Below are positions 34,652 through 48,499 of a DNA stretch of 64,000 bases, one piece after another. Every line of letters starts with the position of its first letter. The first letter of the stretch is position 1. The stretch is taken from positions 46,959,969 through 47,023,968 of the forward strand of contig NC_052505.1 in assembly GCF_014356525.2 (NCBI RefSeq). Reading direction: 5' to 3'. Under the pieces are notes generated by a model. It saw only the letters and a list, made by a program, of their open reading frames with translations, did not search any database and was not told the origin of the DNA. A program made the translations under genes and the position numbers. This DNA comes from Nilaparvata lugens. Taxonomy: Eukaryota > Arthropoda > Insecta > Hemiptera > Delphacidae.

Positions 34652-35431
34652 AAAAATTGGTTTTGTTTTAGTAGAAGCACTAGCTGTATAGAACATGAAC
34701 CAAATGTAACAGAGATAATTATTTAGTATAGAATGAAGAGACTATAATCACAATTTGGCCATTTGTTTGAGAAGGCTAAATTATGGTAAAAGTTTGGTGG
34801 ATTTGAAAAAGCTAGCCAGCAATCAAAATGCTGAGAGAACAAATGGCCACAGTGTTATTATACAGTCTCTCTGTAGTGTGAAATAAAGAAGTGAATATTA
34901 AATGCATGAAAAGTCTGTATATTGTAAAATTATTACAAAAAAGATTATGGATGTTTGAGATTCTCTAAAAATTTACTTATTGGCACTTGGCCTAGTTACA
35001 TGTGATTGGGTGCTGGATCATTTCTCCGTTTTTCTCGACCTCCATCATGGTCTTTGGAGAGTCAAAACCAATTTTGGATTATTATATGGATTTCTTCATT
35101 TGGGGCACTGGAAGTAGACTTGATGTTCCACACTGCACCTGAAAACAAAAATTTATAACCCACTGTGAAAAACAATATTTAAATTGAAAACTGCCATGTA
35201 ATTTATATATATTTTTCCAGAAGAAAAATTTAGTGGGATTGAAGTTAGTAGAGATGTGATTTAGATGAGTTTGAGATGGGATATTATATATGAATATATA
35301 TACAGTTTGAGTCATATGTATTGGGAACCATTCAATAACTTGGAGACTATTGTGGATATTACTGTAACTTTCAGGATACTCTATACTCATTTAGTATCAT
35401 TTAGTAGTACTCATTTAGTAGTTATAAATAG
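34652..35431. other. Non-coding DNA
   Basis: No supported feature. Short TCATTTAGTA repeats lie at 35386-35420 immediately before the second copy of the large duplication. Confidence 0.4.
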
Positions 35432-37424
35432 GTTTTCGTCAGGTTTGATTCCGTTGCCAGGGAACAGCAAACTAATCTTCAACACACACTTGGTTCAGTT
35501 TCTGTTCCAACCAAACTGATTTTTTGGGAAGTGATATCTTGAAAAAAATCTGTCATCTGAAATGTAGAAATCCCAATTTATATGGTGAATTCATTTCAGC
35601 TGTTTCTTTATACTTTACAGAATTTGTAAAATCTAAACACCGCATGTATTTTGAAGGAAATTAATAAAAAATCAAATTATAACCGAACGAGAACCTAGAA
35701 TGTATGAAAGTCTCATCCGTTTTCGACAAGAACAGAAACGAAAGCCGATCAGAGCCGTCGAAATGTGAAATAAGTCTCATCAAGTGTATGTTTTTGAACA
35801 ATCAACATTATTTAATGAAATATTAATATTATGTGTAGCTTTCATCTTTAGGCCTATATCGGGAATGATTCACACATGAATTGAAAGATCATCTTCAATC
35901 ACTATATACTCAATTTCAGTCTACAAATGTCATATATTTGAATAATTCGAACAACCTTCCAGTTCTGGAAAGGGTATAAGGGGTTAGCCAGGTTGCATCA
36001 TCAATCAAATCACTCATCATACACATTTCATAAAGGGATTCCAACCATTAACCCGTTTATCAACCAATCACAAGACATAATGGAGTGGGGAGTGTGTCAG
36101 CGTAGGCGTGACCTTGTTGTGATTAGGATTTCTCTCTTCCAAACCAACCCTGAAAGTTCAAATGAATGAACCGAATTAGATAAAATAAATGAGAATCGGT
36201 TGAAATAACGTAATTAGTCCTTGTTGTGAGGAATTAGGAAGATCAATGAATTATTCTCTAGTACAGTACTTCGTATATAGTAGATGCTATAAAGCCATGA
36301 AAAATCTCATAATCATAATAAAGTGGATGCAAAGTGGGCCCAGTTGTAATAATTGATATTTTGTAATAAGCATATAAAGTTATGTACAAAATATGTATCA
36401 GCATGATCAGCGAGTGAGTATCGGTAATTTTTCGAATTTTTAAGGCAACTGGGAATTCCACAGCTCTATTGGCCAACGCGTTAGTCTGGGTTTTTCGGAA
36501 TGCCTGGCATCGATATGGAGTGTTTAGGCCTGCATGCCACAACGAACATATCCATCCGGTTTGGCTCACAACGCAACACATCGCGTGTTTACTTTGAACG
36601 AATGAGAACGCGGCGAAAACACACGCGGGTGTGTTTTTGTATGTATTTATATTGTGAAGTGAATTCTACGTGAGCGTGAGGTGAGAGTCAGTTTTGGGTA
36701 TTTGAAATTTCCAGCTAACTCTCAGATACTGCCTACTCAGTTTTACGCTCTCTGTTGGATCACATGCACTCACACACATTTTCCATACTATATAGGCTAA
36801 CTGTTTTCCGTGGAAGAGATTCGTTGGGAAGAAAGGGAGTGAGTGATGGATCATATTTCTCAGTCATGAGGTAGTTTACTTTCACTAAACCTAATCTCAT
36901 TCCGGTCGTGTGTTGATGGGAAGGATATTGTTTCATGTCCTTCTCAGAGAGTCAACAATTAATCTTATTTGTAGAAACACCACCGATTTATATAGTTACA
37001 TTATTTCATTCATATTCTAATATTATCAATATTCAAATTGAATTCCAATCTTCATTATGATCAATAATAATTCTTCATAATAATGTGTAAAATTCGATGA
37101 ATAATTTAGCTATACTGTGATTTGATGTAAGTAGGTCTATGAGCCAGAATATATTGCGACATATCCTGATCTAATCTAATTTCACGAATTATTTCTCTTA
37201 TCATGTTAAATTTTGGCTGAACTGATAATCAAGTATGAACAGAACTGACTAAGTATTACCATATTCTTTCTCGTTCTCTTCCATTGTTATAGAAACATAA
37301 TTATCAGCACCCCTTATCAACGTATCTCAACGTTTTCAACTTCTTTTCATCCTTCAAATTTATATTCTCACACTTCGTCAATCTTCGATTTCTTTGTCAG
37401 CCACCATATTAAATGTCACTTTGT
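35432..37424 (+). repeat. 1.99-kb direct duplication, copy 2
   Basis: Near-identical partner of 30737-32725, in direct orientation 4.7 kb downstream. A 4-bp AATT insertion at about 37300 accounts for the length difference. The sequence beyond the copy (37425 on) differs completely from that following copy 1. Confidence 0.93.
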
Positions 37425-39920
37425 AAGACAAACTGACACATTGTCTCTCTCACACTTCCCTCTTCAATTTTCTCACTAAAGCCGTCCTTAGACTCTCTCT
37501 CACTCTGTTGCTGAACTCTCTTTTTCCGCAGCCTCCTCTTCTCCAGCCATCGTCCCTCTCTCTTCTACTCTGTTGCGACCACTGTTGCCATCTCACTCAC
37601 AGTAAATGCTTTTGGCGGGATGTCGACCTACAAATGGGCCGAGCGTTGGCGTTGAGCCCCTGGCTGCACTGGGGTGTTACCGATCCCCCTTTCAATATCG
37701 CTTAGCGATACACTTTCATCCTTTATCAGATTAATTCGCCTGTATTTGCCGCTCTGCAAATTCCCTCCGTATTAATCAGTTTTATGCCCGCCGCCACCGA
37801 ATTGATTCACTGCTGTATTGAATTCTATTCGGAATAAATTGTTTCGCTGATCACTGTTGAGCTCTTTTTAAATACTACTTGCTTCGTTCAGCCTCACCTC
37901 CCCCCCACCACCAACCACCCTATCATCTCTTTTATTGAAAATAGCTATCATATTGTAGCTCCCCTCCCACCACTTGTTGGCTTGCTTTGATCTGATTTAT
38001 TTCAAACCCCTTAACCACCCCCCTCCCCACTATAATACGTGATTGACTTCATAAATTCGAAAATGATCGAGCCTGAATCTTTCATGAAACTGAACAACAT
38101 TATTCACATACAGTTTGATTGAGAGGATTGGCAAAATTATAGGTCTTCCATAATTGATCATGAGGATCAATCGTGTTACTGACTCGATTTAGAATTGCTT
38201 GATTTTGATGATGAGCAATAAAGTATGGCCGACCGTGAGAACATGATTTTCAACACATTCCAAATCACAATAAAATTCATTTGACATCCTCCAATTCAGA
38301 GTTGATGATTTTCAAATGTAATTTATTAACAAATGAGATAATGATACAACGAGAGTCAGAGCTTCAATTCTGAAAACCATTTTTTACATATTATTCCAAA
38401 TAAGTCAGAAACAATTCCTGCAAATGCATGTGTGCAGCCTCCCACTTCCCAAATAGAACCAATAAAATCAATATTTATAAGTTGTCACTGAAAATTGATT
38501 TCTTAATCACATTTGATATGACATTGAAAATTTTCCAGAATCTGTAATATTACTCCATCAATTTAATATTAAAGGATCCTTAGAATTTGAATAGGTGTAC
38601 TTTAATTTATTATTAATTTGAAATTATTTACTATGCAATGCATATTGCTGATCCTTCTCTCCAGAATAGCCATAGTCTGAGATAAAAAGAATCTATAAGA
38701 GAAATTGAAGAAATATATATTATAATCATCTATTTGAATATAATAATCATTAAAAATGAAAATAATCAATTTTGCAATTTCATAGTTGAACTATCTTGAA
38801 CATTTCTGTTTCATATCCCTATCCATAATGTTTGAATTGTGTAAATAATTTGTGTTCAATTTTGTAGTTTGATAAATTTATTGAATATTTGGAAACTCAG
38901 TTGAACAATCTATCAAAGTTGATAATAACAGAAAATCATGTTTTTGATTTGAAACCAGCAAGATTATTCTCATTATATTACAGGGGTATTGAGGAGATTA
39001 CACTGATTGGCCTCGCTTTTTTGTCAATGTCATGCTACAACAACATGACCTCACTGGTGTGCATTTAGCAGGTTGAAAAGTTTAGCTTGGAGCAATCTGT
39101 TACAGTAGCAAGCTGTAAGAAGGGCAACCGAGAGGTTAGCGATGTTTGTGTTTTCTCGCTGGCTGTCTCCGGGTTTTGTTCATGTAGGCTGCAAGCCAAG
39201 TTTTTGCATACTCTGAGGGTTGCGGTCAGTTACCGCAAGCCAGAAAACATCTGCAGGGGGTCTCCACTGCCGCTTTGCTCACTCCTCTACTCCTTTACTC
39301 ACTCGAATCCCTCACCTACTCAACCTCACACAACTCCCCCACCTACCGGCAACTTTGCTCGCTCTCATGCTTCGAAGGCGATTCGCCCTCGCTGCGGTTG
39401 TAATTTGTATCGCATCATCAACAAATTCATTTTTCATTACCAAACTCCACTAGTATTTCACTTGTACTATCGAACTAATTTATGTTGTATTTCCATTCAC
39501 ATCAGATAAGTGGTAATGGAGAATATATTCTTGGATATACTTTTTGAAGAGTGTACAGTTCTGTAGAGTGTTCATCTATGTAGATACAGAACAATATTAT
39601 GATAATATTATCTTGATTGAAATCTATTGCATTCCATCCTCATATATTCATTGATGTTTCAGCACATACCTTGTGAACTCATTGAATAACTTGTTATTCC
39701 ATCATGTAGTATCAAGGCTGAGCAGAAGGCTAAAAAAACTTTTCACTGGTGATTTTTCTCAAAGTTTTTCGATTTTAATACTATCAAGCTAAACGGAAAA
39801 CTTTTCTCAAGAAAATCTGTTTGCTGATCATTTCTTTCCAAGTTATGAGCGCGTAAAGTTTAAACTTTAGGATCAGATGATTTCAAATTCGGTAGGAGAT
39901 AAATTCATGAGATTTTAAGG
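37425..39920. other. Non-coding, with two GC-richer patches
   Basis: 37430-37720 is CT-rich then GC-rich, and 39060-39400 is GC-richer, with CpG dinucleotides that the surrounding DNA lacks. Either could be an untranslated exon or promoter, but I find no ORF with a recognisable domain and no matched splice pair. Confidence 0.35.
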
Positions 39921-40076
39921 ATATGGTATATGGTATATAGTATATAGTATGTAGTATGTAGTATATAGTATATAGTATATAATATATAGTATATAGTATA
40001 TAGTATATGGTATAAATAGTATAATAGTATATAGTATATTGTAGTATATGGTATATGAGGATATGGATATGGTCTA
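39921..40076. repeat. TATAG-type minisatellite
   Basis: About 155 bp of TATATAG/TATATGG repeats with small variations. Confidence 0.95.
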
Positions 40077-41430
40077 TGAAAAAACAAACATTTCCTGAAA
40101 ATATAAATTTTTTGGAAATTTATTCAATCCAATAAAGATGACCGAAAATAACTCCTAGTTGAGTTAATCTTGGTTATTTTGGCAAATTGAATATCTTTCT
40201 CAAAAATTGATATTATCGGGGAAATTTGTTTTATCAAATCAACAATACTATGTAGAATTTATCTAAAAAACTCCATGAATCTATCTTCTACCAAACTTGG
40301 AATGATCTGTCTCAAAAATTTAAACTTCAGGCAATCATATCTAAAAAAATGATCAGAAAAAAAATCCCGAAAAAACTTTTTTACTTTGATAGCTTGATAT
40401 AATACAAATGGAAAGACCACCAGCAGAAAGATGTTTCGCCTTTAGCACAGCCTATATGAGTTTTCAGATTGATCAATCAATGAATCTGATCTCCAAAGAG
40501 ATTGAAAGTATGATTGACTGGAAAGTTACTTTCTTCACTCAAATAAATTACATAATTTTATCTTGTAACTTCATCGTTATACTGTGATGTAATGTGAATT
40601 AGAATTGAGATAGTCAAACATTCATAAAAATTTCATCTTGTTGACTGCACTGGTTCAAATATACATTCATTTGTTGTGTAAGCTACAATAATTTTAATGA
40701 GAGGTTTTCCATTCGCTTTGCGAAACACAACGTCCCACACCATAAAACCTACATTTTATTTCACAGTCCTCGCAGGTTGAATAGTCGCTCACAATCGATA
40801 AACTTATTCGATAGGGAACTGTGCGACACTCAGCAGCAGTTTTATTGTGCAGTCGCTTGAAATGGCTTGGCGCTGCTAACTGCTAACCTGCTGGGCTGAG
40901 GGCTGTGGGCTGAGGTCTAGAAGCTGCAGCGTAGGCGGGCGCAGCGCACAGCAAACGAATCCCAAAGCTGAGAAAGTTTCATCAGTTAAAAAGTTGTCCG
41001 ATCGAGAAGGAGAATTTGGTCGACAGGATTTCTAAAATAAGTTACTTTTCCTTGGAAGCTGGATTTGTTTGACACTTTTGAACCTTTGAAGGACGCGATA
41101 AGTCAATATCGAGAGAAAACTCCGACTAACCATAAATTTGATGAGAGAAATGTCTAGCACGATGTTGAATGAGGACTCTACGACGATCTTAATCGAAATT
41201 GATTTTTTGTTGGTGTGTGAAGCAATCACACTTTCGGAATTCAAAGACTTCACTATTTAAACAACCCACTTTTGTTGACTAAGCTAGCTAGAACATCCAG
41301 AAGATTGTGATGGTACTACTCCAAGATCAATATTGCTTATTTCCATGATGTTTCAATTTATTATAATTATTATGGTTAACAACACATATTAATCCGCTAT
41401 TTCAGTATAATTAATTATATTACTTTTGTC
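40077..41430. other. Non-coding, GC-rich patch at 40780-40990
   Basis: Mostly AT-rich. 40780-40990 is GC- and CpG-rich (for example GCAGCGTAGGCGGGCGCAGC). It could be a promoter or untranslated exon, but no gene is attached to it here. Confidence 0.35.
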
Positions 41431-41485
41431 ATAGTCATACTCAGCTGTTTATAGTCATACTCAGCTGTTTATAGTCATAGTCAGC
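41431..41485. repeat. 20-bp tandem repeat, 2.75 units
   Basis: ATAGTCATACTCAGCTGTTT occurs twice in perfect tandem, with a third partial unit. Confidence 0.95.
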
Positions 41486-41817
41486 AGGAAAAAAAACACC
41501 TTTAGCGCTCCAGGTGAAAGTTTTGTCAACTTCTACAAAATTCCTGATTCGGAATTTGTAAACTAGGTTATGTTTATAGAATGCATGTAGTAACTTCAGC
41601 ACAAGCAGGTAATGTTTTCTATTTCTCAATTATTCTTCTCTAGATTATTGTGACAAAAAATAGTGTACGTTACTTGGGCGTGAATCTCTTTTGCAGTGCT
41701 CGAATGCAAAATTCTCGCCTGCAAAAGGCCCCTTCCCTTCCATGTGACGTAAGATACTATAAACTCTCAAAACAGCATAAAAACTCTGACTCCATGATTC
41801 TTATTATTACAGTTAGA

Positions 41818-42049
41818 CTAGCAAGAACCCGTGCTTCGCAAGGATCTATTTTAAAACGACAAAATGAAAACTTGTAATGAAATTTTGAAGAATTGAGAAT
41901 AGACCTATAACCATCCTTGGTTAATTAAGAATCTATAAGCAAAATTTCAAGTTAATTAGTCCAGTAGTTCAGACGTGATGATGCGTCAAACATAATTTTC
42001 CTATCCCGTACATGCATAAGCCAGCTTTAATTCATTTAATTATTATAGA
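41818..42049 (-). mobile_element. 232-bp non-autonomous Helitron
   Basis: On the minus strand it begins TCTATAATAATT (5' TC, preceded by A) and ends CCTTGCGAAGCACGGGTT...GCTAG followed by T. TC start, CTAG end and insertion between A and T are the Helitron rules. The 3' terminus resembles the one at 14881-14910. There is no coding capacity. Confidence 0.7.
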
Positions 42050-43202
42050 TATAGTTAACGACTGCAAGAGATAGGACTGTGGAACAGAATAGTGGTGAAA
42101 CTATGATAGCGCCAGAAGTGTCTCAAACACAATAGTAGGTACTACATGAACATTTTGAAAATGATTTGAAAAAATGTTGAAACAACAGAACTGAATCCTT
42201 ATCATTCTACCTTCATTTAGAGAGGCTTTTGTTTGAGCCGAATGGAAATCTATTTATAAAAAAATGAATGTCTGTTTGTGTGTTTGCTTGTATGTTTGTT
42301 TGTTCCCTGTAGACTTGACATAACGGCAGAAACTTTGAGAATATGTTGTGTGAATATTGGGGATGGTTTCTGAACAGAAATTTTAATAGGGGGGCTAATA
42401 ATAATTATTCATCAATCCATTTTACAGACATATGTTTTCGAAATTTTCGGCCGAGCGGCTACTGAAGAACGAAAAGATGATCATGATTCAAGATCATAAT
42501 TATTGTGATAATATGATTTAGCATCTAAAGTTACCAGCTGTTTTTCAGCGTTGAAAAAACACAGGCTCAATCACCAGGAATACTATAAATCTATGAGGGA
42601 CCAGTAAGCCATTAATTTTGAATAGTTTAATTACTTCCATTATGGACACTGGATACGTTATGGACAATCAATACGTATGAAATTCATTATCTACCGTACA
42701 GAATAAAAAATTTTTGATTGCAGTGACCCCGACTACTGTATTATGAATAACCATTCGGATCAAATATAAGGAATTACTCACATCTCTCATCAACTCGTAA
42801 TTTTTATTCACAAAATATTATCAAAAAATATATATCAAGTTATATTGAGTAAACTCACGGCTAGTACTCAAGTTTGTCTTTTTCTGGCCGTGCTACAAAT
42901 AAATGTAGGTATATGTTTGACATTCTGTTTCTGTGATCTTGTTGTCTATTAAGAAAGTTTTCAATGTGGTTTTTGATGGCAATAACATTTGGATTTGTAA
43001 AAAGAATTAACAACGAACACCTAACCAAAGAAAACCTTTGTGCTCTGTTCTAATTGGAGTGCATGTGACTCCATATACAGCTGATAGAAGGCGCAAACCG
43101 AACTGGCCAAGCATACAACAATGGAACAAACACGTGGCAAGCTCGAGCTCTCAATCAACGCAAAATCAATTCGATCAGCTAATTGATGAAATTGTTTTAA
43201 GC
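42050..43202. other. Non-coding; transposon-derived fragments likely
   Basis: The TCTATTTATAAAAAAATGAA segment followed by GTTTGT repeats near 42250-42310 has the look of a Helitron-type 5' end. No boundary was confirmed. Confidence 0.35.
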
Positions 43203-43441
43203 TTTCCAATGATAACAACATATGTTAGAATATCATGTGTCAATTATCTCAGTTCCATATGGAGTTCACCTTATCATAAGCTTACTTAATAGGATCCTTT
43301 TTCATCATTTGAAACCCTTAAAGGCAAAATATGTCAAAATCTGTTCTTAGTGCGCATTTAGCATGTTTGAAAAATATTTGTGCAAAGTTTCAAGTCTGTA
43401 GGCCAATTAGTTTGAGCTGTAGTGTGATTTTACATCAAAAT
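43203..43441 (+). repeat. Dispersed repeat, copy 1
   Basis: Runs from TTTCCAATGATAACAACATA to TACATCAAAAT. It matches 46539-46791 with moderate divergence (shared AATAGGATCCTTTTTCATC and GTGCAAAGTTTCAAGTCTGT). Confidence 0.75.
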
Positions 43442-46400
43442 AAACAGAATTTTCATAAACTGAAGATTTTTATTTAGCAGTCTCAAAAAACTGTTCTAGA
43501 TGAAAAATTAATAATACATGCCACGTGTAGGCTTATACATTGCATCAAGAAAACGAAGTTCAAAACTATGGTTTTCCTAAACATATTGTCAAATCCCAGC
43601 CTCTTGTTGAAGCGTCATGTGTCATAATCTTACTCCAAGGGGGGGGACACGGAAATATATAATTTGAATTGTATGACAAGGAACTAGGATTATAATCATT
43701 CAACCATAAGTACGATTGCCTCGTATGGTAGGTCTTACCTTGTGTTGGTGAATGTTGCAGCCTATTTTGCTTCGTAGAGAAGGGAGGACGTACAGTAAAA
43801 AAGTAATTGATAGTTGAAATGGTTAGATAAAATAAAATAATTAAACAATTATAGTACTTGAGGTTATGATTTAACGATAGGTAGTTGTAGGTTAGGTTGA
43901 CCAACCTTTGTTTAATCGGATTGTTGATATCACTTAAATCAGAGTATCTAAGCAGAATGACTGGTGTATGGATGGAACAGATTGAAAAAGTTAACTTGCT
44001 CAATAGAGGGTTTGGCGGTCTACAAATTTAGCCGAAGTAAGGGACCTGAGTTTCTAACTTAATGCTGTAGGTGGTTATAATATGGTGAGGTGGAATTAAA
44101 TTCAATTTAATAATAAAATGCAGTTCAACTTGAACCTGCTGAGTGTAAATTATGCTGTCACTAGGATCAGACAGAGATAGTAATTTTGGAGTGAACCTTT
44201 TCTCCAAATGATGACTAATATATCCAGAGTCCAATAATTGTGCCGTGATTTGGAAAGATATTAGACCGCATGAAACAACAGACAGAATGGCAAATCCATG
44301 CGAACCAAGCCTCTGATAAGTACTATAGGTTGTATGAAAGCAAAGTGCTGAACCAAAATAGTAAATATTTCGAGTACCGAGTTTAATTCTAATGCTGTCT
44401 AAGCGATCTACTACCTCTCTTTGCGATGTTGATCGGCTAATAATGTAGGATTCACTTCACCTCGGTGTGGTAGGCTGGTGGAAGTCGATTTATTATTTGA
44501 TTCTGCGGGATACTCTCAATAAAAAGATTTATTACTTGATAAGAAAATCGACCACCATTTACCATCAGAAGAAATAATAGTCTAATGATAGATACTATAC
44601 TCGCTAATGTCTGACTATGGCAGAACAGGATGTGTCCTGAATGATCAATGTGTGTCAGTCGAGAAAGAACGAATTTGGAGGTATAATGGAGTAAACCCAG
44701 TTTAATGAAACGGTAAAATGGATATATTCTGAAGGATATACTTTTACAACAAATTAATGAACAGATTATGCAAATTATAACTTTCAATAGATACAGAATG
44801 CAGATTGGTTGACAGCAGATTTGAATCTTTAAATTATAAATATTATATAAAAGGTTTGGTACTCTTCGATTAAACAAAATAAAATGGATAATAGCCCTTT
44901 GGAAAGGGTCATAAACTGAACTAGTTAAACAAGAAAAAACAAGTTAATATTAAATGGTGATTCAGAGAATAGAACAAATTAATAATTAAAATTATTCTCA
45001 GGGTGTGGTTTCGCCTGAGGAAAATAGACCTTTTGGCTAAGTACAGCTTGGATATTTAAATTTATTTAATACTAAGAGAATTAATTATGATAACTTTTGT
45101 ACCCTTAATACTATAGTCATGACTTTCTCAAATGGACGAATTTATACGCTGTACAATTTTCGCAGATTTATGGGGATCCCCTTTTATATATTCGAATAAC
45201 TTACGTAGACTTTTGTTTCCGTTTTTTGGTTTTCGAAATATATTCGGCCGTAGAATATATCGTTCCGGCTGGATCCTTTCACGTGGCGAAAAATGTTGAA
45301 CAGACTTCACTAATATAATTTCGGGGTTTATTTAAATGAAATTTAAAAATCTTAGTATCACAATTATTATAGGAACTTTGGAACAACTTTTTTAAAACAG
45401 AAAAACGAAGATTGAATTACATTAAACAGAAATTAAAGCTTTTGAACAATTAGGTACGTGGACTAGGTCTGCATCCTACTGATGATCCTTGCAGAATGGC
45501 CTAGAGTCTTCCTCTTCTAATTTTCACTTGAGTTTCTTCTTCTTATTTTATCTCGCCAAATTTACATATTAATTCGGGATTGGTCCGATTTTGTGACGTA
45601 ACCAATACGCTGAATGGGTGGTGTCACTGTGTCCAACTTTAAAGCTTTTAAATAGGGCGAAATTCCTGATTTTAAGTTGTTCCAAATTATCATTTAGTTT
45701 TTATAATTATAATAATACACAAATAAATAATAGAATTCGTCTATGATGCATTTAAAATTGACTTCGGTGGATAGCTAATGATTATAGAACATAGACATGC
45801 TTTTATAACATAAAGTAGACATAATATAAGAATATATATGCTTATAACAATAACGAACACGATAATAAATAAATATTTCTTCCTTTTTTTGTTTATATGG
45901 TTTTTTATATGCTAGAATATCGACCCTCAATCGTCATATATGGTTAAGCTAATTTGTCTATATATTTTTAACAAGTATATTTTTTTTGATAGTTCAATAA
46001 ATAAATATTCGGGCCTATTTGGCATAGAAATGAAAGTATAAAAATGAAAAAGTTAATAATATATAATTTTTATGATTGATCTTTGGTCGAACTGCCTTCT
46101 CAATTTGCTACTTGTTAACGAGTTAGCTTTGTTCTGTTTTAGGGTTATGTTTTTGTTTCAAAACTAACCTTCAAATATAATTTTACTGATCCAATCCATA
46201 AACATACAAACATATACGGGTTTTTCCATTGACAAATTTTTGAAAGGTATACAATTACTGATTTATTTATTTCCTGCTTTGTAGGTTAGATAACAGTCGT
46301 CTATCTACCTCAGATAAGATTGTATTGTTTTTACGGTAATAGAAATTATTTCGTTCTCATACTAGCCTATTAATGATAACAATTAATTTTCAAAACAATA

Positions 46401-46538
46401 CTTCTATTATAATAATAATGATATTATTAAACATATTTATTAATTATAAGAACAATATTATTGAGGTTGAGTGAAATCAGGTAGAAAGTAATAACAGAAC
46501 AGATGTTCATTTTGAATTTCTATCATATTATTTTGTTA
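43442..46538. other. 3.1 kb unexplained, with minus-strand open frames
   Basis: Four minus-strand open frames (44003-43566, 44234-44028, 44877-44452, 45310-45128) follow one another, but their translations are low-complexity AT-driven sequence without a domain I recognise. 45120-45310 is slightly GC-richer. I do not call a gene. Confidence 0.35.
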
Positions 46539-47099
46539 TTTCCAATGATTACAACATATGTTAGAATATCACATGTCAATAAATAAATTATCTAATTTCC
46601 ATATGGCACTCACCTTACCATGTTCATAACCTCACTTAATAGGATCCTTTTTCATCCTTTGAAACCCTTAGAGGCAAAATATCTCAAAATCCGTTCTTAG
46701 TGCGCGTCTAGCATGTTTGAAGAATATTTGTGCAAAGTTTCAAGTCTGTAGGACAATTAGTTTGAGCGGTAGTGTGATTTTACATCAAAATTTTCGAAAA
46801 ATGCCCTCTCCTGGACCCCCCTGTGCTACTGATCGAAATTTTTCTGCATAGATCTAATTTTTTTTCGTAGCTGAACAAAAAAGTTCCTCATGACTTTGCT
46901 GTGAAATGAGCGGTTAAAAAGTACAAAATTTTGGGGGGGCCTCAGCTCCCTCAGGGGGGCAAATTTCTGAAAATCCTTTCTTAGTGGATGTTTTCAGGCT
47001 ACCATAAACAATCGTGCAAAATTTCAAGTTTTTAGGCTCAGTAGTTTGGGCTGTGGTGTGATTTCAGTCTGTCGGGGCTTAGCCTTTTATAAGTATAGA
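46539..47099 (-). mobile_element. Dispersed repeat copy 2 with transposon-like terminus
   Basis: 46539-46791 matches 43203-43441. The segment continues through two further GTTTCAAG-type modules to 47099. On the minus strand that end reads TCTATACTTATAAAAGGCTA, similar to the proposed Helitron start at 9671. It is probably a decayed non-autonomous Helitron-like element. Confidence 0.5.
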
Positions 47100-48311
47100 G
47101 ATGAGAAATTCAAATTCAACATTTTTTTGGGCTGGTTCATGGAAATTACCGGTACTTGAGGGAAGTATATATTAGCAACTAAACAACTTATGATATCTTC
47201 ATCCATTGAACTAAGGCAGAGACACACGAGGCATTCCTTCAGACGAGTCGGATCAGCACGACGAAATAAGAAGTTCTCTGATTGACTGATTAGAGCTTCC
47301 TGTCCTGTTTTATCGTGCCGAATCGTCTGTGAAAACGCCTCGTGTGTTCCTAGCATTAATGCTATTAGAAACAAGAAACAGACTCTGTCTCAATCTGATT
47401 ATGAATGCACCACTTTGGTAAGTAGTGGAAATTAACTTATACAATGAGAATAGCTACTCAGTTGGTGATATCAAGTGGAAAACATCAATTTATTATTCAA
47501 GTAATGTTAATGGAGATTCGTTTCACGGATTTGTACTTTTAGTCGTTACTGGCCGCACACTCTGGTCGATGACGTAACTTTCCAGATGGAACTTGACCAT
47601 CTCACTGGGAATAGAGAGAGAGAGGGGATGGTGGAGGGGACCTTAAGAAATTTCATTAGTGGAACTTGCACAAGCTTCTCTGCAACTTGTCTCTTTCTCC
47701 AATACTCCCTCACTTACTAACATACAAAAAACTTATCCTCTCTTCTATCTCAGTAAGCCACTTACATCATTATAAAGGAGAAGGATAGAAGGAGAAGGTG
47801 AAGAACGATGTAACAAATTTCTTTCCTCACACGTCATTGGAACACGTGTGGAATTCTACTCATGGGCCACATTGCTGGCGAATAGAGGATGAGGGATTTG
47901 TGTGTTGGGAGAGGGGGGGCACAAACATCGTGCTACCTTGCAAATAAGAAATTCTTTGCTGAGAGATCAATTCAACTGCGTGGATGGCAAATGCATCAAC
48001 GTCAATGTCGTGCTCGTAGCAGTACCACTTTCAAGCACTCACTTATTGTGAGATTGGTTTGGTGGAGAGTAGCGAAGAATTCTCAGTCTGAATGTATGAA
48101 TGATTGGAACACTGGTTGGGTTCCATGTAGGAGAGCATCCAAGTCCAAGTTCAGTTTTTCCTATGCACTTGTGAGAATTCACCTTCAACTCGTCAAGGAT
48201 CTGTTCACAGGTTTGCAGGAGAATTGATATGAAATTTGAACCTTATACTCACCAACTAGAGACTTAACTTACATCTACTTGGAGTGGAAAATTGATAGAA
48301 TGAGTTTTCGA
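47100..48311. other. Non-coding DNA
   Basis: No supported feature. 47570-48000 is GC-richer, with GA-rich runs. Confidence 0.4.
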
Positions 48312-48499
48312 AAGCTGCGTTTACACCAAAGTTATTAACAAAATGTTCATTTTTTCGTCCTAATAGATTCTATTGGATTGAACGGAACAAGACAAACACA
48401 TATGCACATCATGTATATACTAAATTATGTTCAATCTAATAGAATGTATAAGGACGGAAAATAAACATTTTTCAAATAACTTTGGTGTAAACGCAGCTT
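48312..48499. mobile_element. 188-bp MITE with ~70-bp inverted arms
   Basis: Left arm 48312-48382 (AAGCTGCGTTTACACCAAAG...) and right arm 48429-48499 are inverted repeats with several mismatches around a ~45-bp loop. Each outer end contains AAGCTGCGTTTACACC. There is no coding capacity. Confidence 0.8.

Noticed and set aside
30737..37424. The 2-kb direct repeats as LTRs of one retrotransposon
   Set aside because: The ends are not TG..CA, no PBS or purine tract adjoins them, no gag or pol lies between, and no target duplication flanks them.
39087..39509. 140-codon plus-strand frame in a GC-richer patch
   Set aside because: No ATG-context, domain or splice evidence beyond composition. It could be an untranslated exon but cannot be supported as a gene.
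39905..40087. Open frame across the TATAG minisatellite
   Set aside because: Translation is a simple Tyr/Ile/Leu repeat caused by the microsatellite.
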